Assembly: GCF_051020765.1 (NCBI RefSeq)
Contig: NC_134933.1
Coordinates: 10,699,461-10,763,460, forward strand
Length of the DNA: 64,000 bases
Source: Lasioglossum baleicum
Taxonomy: Eukaryota > Arthropoda > Insecta > Hymenoptera > Halictidae
Direction of reading: 5' to 3'
Position numbers and translations under genes: made by a program. Positions 58,554-64,000 of the stretch are shown piece by piece. The first letter of the stretch is position 1; each line of letters begins with the position of its first letter. The notes beneath the pieces are model-generated. The model worked only from the letters and a program-made list of their open reading frames with translations. It did no database searches and was not told the origin of the DNA.

Positions 58554-58910
58554 AAATGAAAATTGAACTTGCTGTGAGCATTACTCTGCTCTCACGATAA
58601 TTTTGATAGATTTTTTAATTTGAAGGAAAGAAGAAAAGATTATCTTCAAGTTTCAAAATTAATAAAGTAGGGATTGATATCGATCGCATGATTTTTAATT
58701 ATAAATAATAGTATTTTTCTCGGCGCTCGTTACAATAGCTATTTTATGTAGAAGCTGATCGAAACAGAGCGCCGAGAAAAATACTATTATATTATTTATA
58801 ATTTCAAAATTGATGTTACGAAAAATGAAAATTGAACTTGCTGTGCTCCGACGTAATGAAGTAAAGAAGAAAAGATTATTTTCAAGTTTCAAAATTAATG
58901 TTACGAAGAT
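58554..58910. repeat. Direct repeats flanking a hairpin
   Basis: AATGAAAATTGAACTTGCTG followed by AAGAAGAAAAGATTAT and TTCAAGTTTCAAAATTAAT occurs at about 58554-58663 and about 58823-58905. The hairpin at 58698-58802 sits between the two copies. Confidence 0.75.
58698..58802. other. Long hairpin with GAGCGCCGAGAAAAATACTA arms
   Basis: The left arm AATAGTATTTTTCTCGGCGC plus TC and the right arm GAGCGCCGAGAAAAATACTA plus TT are perfect inverse complements over at least 22 bp. They are extended by AATTATAAATAAT-type pairing with one 5-nt bulge, with a spacer of about 38 nt. The size is compatible with a pre-miRNA-like or fold-back structure. Confidence 0.75.
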
Positions 58911-59509
58911 ACAGTATTTTTCCTTGTTCAAAACTGTGGCAGCAACGTCAACATGCATCGCATTTTCAGCGAACAAACTCTCCCGTTGATTCTGCGTTGC
59001 TGTAATTAATTTACATTATGTAGAGGACATTCGACGGTTCAAAAGTTGCTAATTGTAATAGTGCATCTCTGGTTTGCTTTATGGAGATGTCCGTAACCGC
59101 CGCGTGGAATTCGGCATCCAACAGCTACCATCTGTGAAACGTAGTTCGCTCCGCGCCGCAAAGCGGACATCTCCTTCAATAATTTCGAAACGGACGAAAT
59201 CTGCTCTAAAAAGCGCATCCACTTTCATTCCGATTCGTGTCAAGATACACTTTGAGCGTTCAGGAATGACGTTGCACCGAGTAGCCGCACACGGATGCAC
59301 CTGCACGTCGAAAAAAGCATCGCGGCGAGAGTGCCAACACCCATTTTAATAATTTCTAAAGAAGAAACTTTGGTAGTAAACATTCAAGATTGGTCGAAAC
59401 CATGCATGCAAAGCATTTTAGGTGTGCAGGTAGCGAGGTCGCAGAAATTCTGAAAATGTTGGAACAATTTTAGAATTTTATGTAATCATTATCCAACTAT
59501 TTTGTCTTT

Positions 59510-59975
59510 CTTAATCATTTGAATAGGTTGAAATTATCAGTATTCTTTAATTCGTTTTAATCTTACTTCTTTAAATAGTATCCACTCCATCTTGTCGAAA
59601 ATGCAAGTTTGAATCGGTTGAAAATATCAATATTTTTTAATTCGTTTTAACCCTTCTACTTTTTTAAATACTCCGAATCCATCTTGTCGGAAATGCAAGT
59701 TTGAATAGGTTGAAATTATCAGTATTCTTTAATTCGTTTTAACCCTTCTACTTTTTTAAATACACCGAATCTATTTTGTCGAGAATGCAAATTTGAATAG
59801 GTAGAAAATATCAATATTTTTTAATTCGTTTTAACCCTTCTACTTTTTTAAATACACCAAATCCATTTTGTCGAGAATGCAAATTTGAATAGGTAGAAAA
59901 TATTAATATTTTTTAATTCGTTTTAACCCTTCTACTTTTTTAATAAGCACCCACTCTTGTCGAAAATGCATGAAA
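59510..59975. repeat. Tandem array, 90-92 bp period, about 5 copies
   Basis: TTCGTTTTAA marks each copy at 59551, 59641, 59733, 59825 and 59917 (periods 90, 92, 92, 92). Each unit holds GAATAGGT-GAAA-TATCA, TATTTTTTAATTCG, CCCTTCTACTTTTTTAAATA and CATCTTGTCGAAAATGCAA. Confidence 0.95.
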
Positions 59976-60479
59976 GTCGGCACAGTAAGATTTCTGAAAA
60001 ATATTTTCTGCGCGAAAGGGTTGAATTTGTGTTTTGTAAATTTTCGAAGATTCTATTCGTCGCGGACGCGCGACGATCCTCGGTCTGTTTGTCGGAGATC
60101 ATCGAACCGAAACTCGAGTCCCGATGGAATCGATCAAGCTTGTCTCTCTCTCCTTCTTTCTTTCCGTGTGTTCCTAACGCAATACTCCGTGTCGTATAAC
60201 AACTAGTTGTTAGCGATGACATAGCTTCTTTTTATAGACGGCACGTATACGCGCGTAATGCACGCGCTTACCTTTTTCCGCGTGCTGATTGGCGGCTCTG
60301 TAAGCTCGGATGGGATCTTTTCGCTTGTGTGCTCGTGAGCGATGCGTCAAGGGATGTTCTAGTTTAGGCGAGCGATGTTTAAAATTTCTTTTATTTATTT
60401 ACTTATAGTGTATTTTAATATGGTCGTATTAACAACGAGCTCATTAGTGACCACATGGTTTACAATTGATTGTAATATA

Positions 60480-60657
60480 TTTATGACTTATGAAAATGTT
60501 GAAAGAAGGCTGGAATATAAAATTCGATAGAATTTTGTACAATTTTTATTTGTCTTAGATCTACAAAGGCTGTTCCCATTAAGAATAGGATTTTACTTCA
60601 TTCCACTTCCTTAAAATTTGTCTAGAAGAATTGGAAAATGCATAAACATCTGCAGTA
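60480..60657. mobile_element. GCGGAT-end family copy (degenerate left end)
   Basis: The interior ATGAAAATGTTGAAAGAAGG-CTGGAATATAAAATTC matches 38165-38290 and 9236-9300, and it ends in AATGCATAAACATCTGCAGT, the right terminal repeat of the family. Confidence 0.6.
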
Positions 60658-63600
60658 GAATTATAACATATTTTACTTGTACAACTTCCAAAGATGGGTA
60701 CAGTTTATGTTGGACATTGGGACAACACAGATTTACAGTAGTTCATATATATATATCGATGGATCTAAAGAAAAGGAGGACGTTCTTGATGAAAATTTCT
60801 TTTGAAGAAAATTGAACAAAGGAATGGCGAAATTATCCAGTCTCTAATCGCATTGTCGAAGTCGGATTGCAAGAGGAATTAAGAGATTAGCTCTCCGAGC
60901 TTCGAGAAGCGACTCAAAACACAATTAGCATCGAAGTTTGCCGTGCAATTACCCGCAGGGCGAAATCTGTTGGTCACCGTGTCGTCGAAGGAGCAACGAA
61001 CATGTGGACGGAAGAGAAATTTTAATTACAGAGAACGGTCGATCGTAAAACAAGGCAAAAGTGGCTCTCGATTCTCGATGAAATTGAATATTAACAAGGC
61101 GTCGTCGTTCGACGTCGCGATTAATCGACTGGAAAGGCAACGCGAAAATAACAGAGTGAATGAATTCACGATTGCGGAAACACAAGCGACGTGCACGATC
61201 GTCGTCGCTTTCGTGTTGCATTCTCTCTTGACTTGCGCTGAAAAGAACCTAATCTCTTTCATACGTATACTTTAATAGCCGTCATTCAACGTCATTTCAC
61301 TTTTAATTTTTCGAACCGCTTCACCTAAACATCGGAGAATGTTCGAGAACTATGGAACCATATGAGTCGCGCGCGATTCATATAAAAATATTGCAATTAT
61401 TTTATTTATTGATGATTACGCTACCAATAATTCTTATACCATTATTCAAAATATTTGTTGCATTATTAAATTTGTATTGAATAAATTACTAAATGTATTT
61501 AATATTTTAATAACTTTTTCATTAAGTAGCTCACATGTCACCGCTGTAAACGTAAAAATAACACGTTTACAAAATTTCTAAAAGAAATCTGCATTCCTCT
61601 GAATTTATTCGCGATTTTAACTCTAATCAGGTCAAGAGCGAATTTATAATCAGAATTATTAAGCGAAAAATGGAAAAATTCTTTTCGCCTGCCTAGATGA
61701 TTGTGTTGAATTCATCTCCGAATGTTTGCATGCGAACGAAAGCGGATGATCCGTTTAAAAAGGCAAATGCAGAACCACGTGCGACGTGTTTTTCTCAACA
61801 AGTTATTGTTGTATAGTGTAATATGTAAATTCCGTGGCACGAATAACGATTTCGTTACTTTCAATCATTTTTCGTTTTGGCGTGACAACCCAGATCTCTG
61901 AAGCAACACCACCAGCAAATCTCCTTGGAATTTCATTTGCCGGTGATATATGCACTTTCACGGTTTATTTAACAGGATCGCAATTTCATGCGAAACTGAT
62001 CATTTCCGAGGAATTGCGCGTGTCTCGTTTCACCAGACTGCGCCTTCGTCAAACGAATTTAGAAGGAATCCTATCCTACGACGATCGATAATTGCTGGTT
62101 AGTTGAATTGTTAAATTGCACGATTTTTAGGGAAACTGTTCCGTCTTTGAAGAGACCCGGCGAAGCGTACTCCCCGGAATTTAGATTAAAGTTTCTTCCT
62201 GTCGTTTGCCAAGAATCCTTTCTTCTCTAATTAGACAGCAGATTTTACGCGTTTATGACAAAACAGAGTAAGTGTAATTTAAAACAATAGAAAAACATTA
62301 GAAGAATTTAAAAATGCTATTATATCATTTTCAATTTATTGAACATATTAAGAAAGAAAATAAATTTCTATTTCACCCCAGTTTGTTGCAATTCATGTAG
62401 AACACTTTTATTTTTCATAAAACTCAGTAGGTGCAACTTAAAACAGTAAAAACATTTAAAAATGTAAAAATGCGGAGACGTTACTTTCAATCAATTACAA
62501 GTATTTACACAAGAAATAAATCTTTTATTTTATTTTGCTTAAAGATCCGCTGTGTACTCATTAACCACTTGATTAATTTGACACGGAGTGCTTCGGTCAA
62601 GGGCTCTCCGATTTCACGATTTAATCAAGCGAATGTGATTCCCGAAAATGGTCAAAAATAGTTTGTACCCTCTGTGATTTATTTGGAAAATTCAGGGAAA
62701 ATTTAATCACGGGGATATTGTGCTTCCAGTGCTCTTATGCGTTGAAATACTTTTGTGAACCGGTATATGTATAGAACGCGAACAATATCGTTTTGGAAAT
62801 ATCGCTGATGCAATTATCGGCGCCGGTGAAATATGGAACGCCGCGCCGGGACGACCGTGTTTCGGGCGAGGTAACCGAATGTTTAAACAAGCCCCGGAAT
62901 TTTACCCAGTCTTTCCTGCTGTATTCGTCCCGGGGGATGATGGCGCATCGAATATTGAAGACGTTTGAGACCGCCCGGGCCTTTTCACCGTGCCAACGTC
63001 CCCTTAAATCGTTTATGCTCTATACTTGATTATCTGACCTCTCCGGAATTTTTTACACGCTTTTCACCAAGTCAAATTCTCTAGCCGCTTTTACGAGCAG
63101 ACTGCGGACCTTTATGCATTTACGGCACGTGTAAATACGTGAAACACGATTGCACGTGCATCCCAGCAAACATTAATGGCACTTCGATTCCGTTTTGACT
63201 GCGAGAGACCTGTTTCTCAGCACTTTACCAACCGGAATCTTTCAGCAGTCTGTAAGTACGTTCTTCACAGTGTGAATTCATCGGTGACGACCTCGCAAAG
63301 ACATTATGTTTGATTTTTTGGGGGCCATTTTTACCAATTGAACACGAACGAAAGTGTCTCTTCACTGTTCCCATTTCGAATGATTGAATTGGGCCCAGTT
63401 TGTAAAACTCGGAAAACGTGATGGTCGCCTGTTCCGAAGGATGACGACTGTACAACAATGGCAGTACCGGTCGATAACAATGATTGGCCGGACTTCGTTG
63501 ACCCCCTTAGCTTGCTCACGTGCCGCAGCCTCGCCCAAATGTTATAAATTGCCTTTTTTCCCGACGAAAATACCTGAGCAGCTTCTTCGTGACTGCCCCG

Positions 63601-64000
63601 CGACGTAATTGAGGCTGTTACCATAATTAAATTTGAAAACGCGACTGACTCTTAATTAATTGGACCAACTTCTAACGGGAGTGCAAAATTTATTCAGGTG
63701 TTGCGCGATTTTCATTTTAATACGCTCACGAATAAGTAGTTTGACTACGTATCTTAGCAATCGTGGCATAGAAAATTTGAGGTTTAAGATTAACACTATA
63801 TTATCAATCTTGCTATTTATTTTATTTATTTTTTAGAACTCGACTCTGGATATAGAGGGTCGTTCACAATTTAATCCCCACGATTTTTCACGCATTTCTG
63901 ACAGTCTGGTAAAACAATGTGTCGAACAAAAGTTAGGAATTTGAGAAAGGTTTCATTTCATTAAAAGAATCAAGGTCCCTCCTAAACAGCTTCATTTCTT

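Larger units (their letters stand above)
51901..64000. other. Stretch without recognised gene
   Basis: AT-rich DNA with duplications at 55.7-55.96 kb, a fold-back at 58.7 kb between direct repeats, a 90-92 bp array at 59.5-59.97 kb, GCGGAT-end repeats (54342, 60480-60657, 62233-62420, about 63100) and an inverted family B copy (about 57740-57900). The longest frame, 57200-57655 (151 codons), and the frame at 61834 show no domain and no convincing start and donor context. Confidence 0.5.

Noticed and set aside
1..64000. CRISPR array, tRNA, rRNA, viral or prokaryotic operon
   Set aside because: Arrays present have 90-245 bp periods without spacer structure. No cloverleaf-like tRNA or conserved rRNA segment was seen, and genes are intron-split, so this is a eukaryotic chromosome region.

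Overview
The window looks like animal nuclear DNA, most likely from an insect and plausibly a hymenopteran (bee, wasp or ant). It has AT-rich introns in which CpG is not depleted (TCGA and CGCG words are common), long intergenic tracts, many small palindromic (MITE-like) elements, and no bacterial gene organisation. The species cannot be named from the sequence alone.

The one gene that can be recognised with confidence is a BMP/TGF-beta family ligand of the BMP5/6/7/8 (insect 60A / glass bottom boat, gbb) class on the + strand. Five exons are visible: 4198-4384, 10292-10446, 19850-20038, 20724-20800 and 21397-21657. All have canonical splice sites and compatible phases. They encode the C-terminal part of the prodomain, an RQKR furin site, and a complete seven-cysteine mature ligand of about 133 residues. 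The N-terminal exon or exons (signal peptide and first half of the prodomain) were not found and probably lie left of the window. A long 3' untranslated region probably runs to about 24,250.

Region by region: 1-4197 is 5' intronic or upstream sequence with short duplications and a palindromic MITE. 4385-19849 holds the two large introns, with a second copy of that MITE, a 225-245 bp tandem array, a 312 bp fold-back element, polypyrimidine tracts and a possible conserved enhancer at about 18.7-19.1 kb. 21658-24250 is the 3'UTR. 24.3-26.3 kb is a gene boundary, with a perfect AGATGGCGCC (insect CTCF-type) word and a possible minus-strand gene that starts near 26.09 kb behind a CCAAT box and a duplicated CGCGSCAGTATTTGAA motif. 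27-64 kb has no recognisable gene body. It does have three plus-strand candidate first coding exons (ending 28388, 40343 and 51898), each followed by a usable donor in phase 0. These could be alternative N-termini of one gene beyond the right edge. There is also a minus-strand candidate start exon at 44.4 kb.

The rest is repeats: fold-back or MITE elements (26.5, 30.2-30.8 and 40.8-41.3 kb), a dispersed family with TAGACTGCGGATCTTTATGCA-like ends, a second family carrying CCGGTCATTTGACCGG, and several local tandem arrays (90-92, 142, about 128, 151, about 208 and about 233 bp periods). I saw no convincing tRNA, rRNA, CRISPR, viral or transposase gene.
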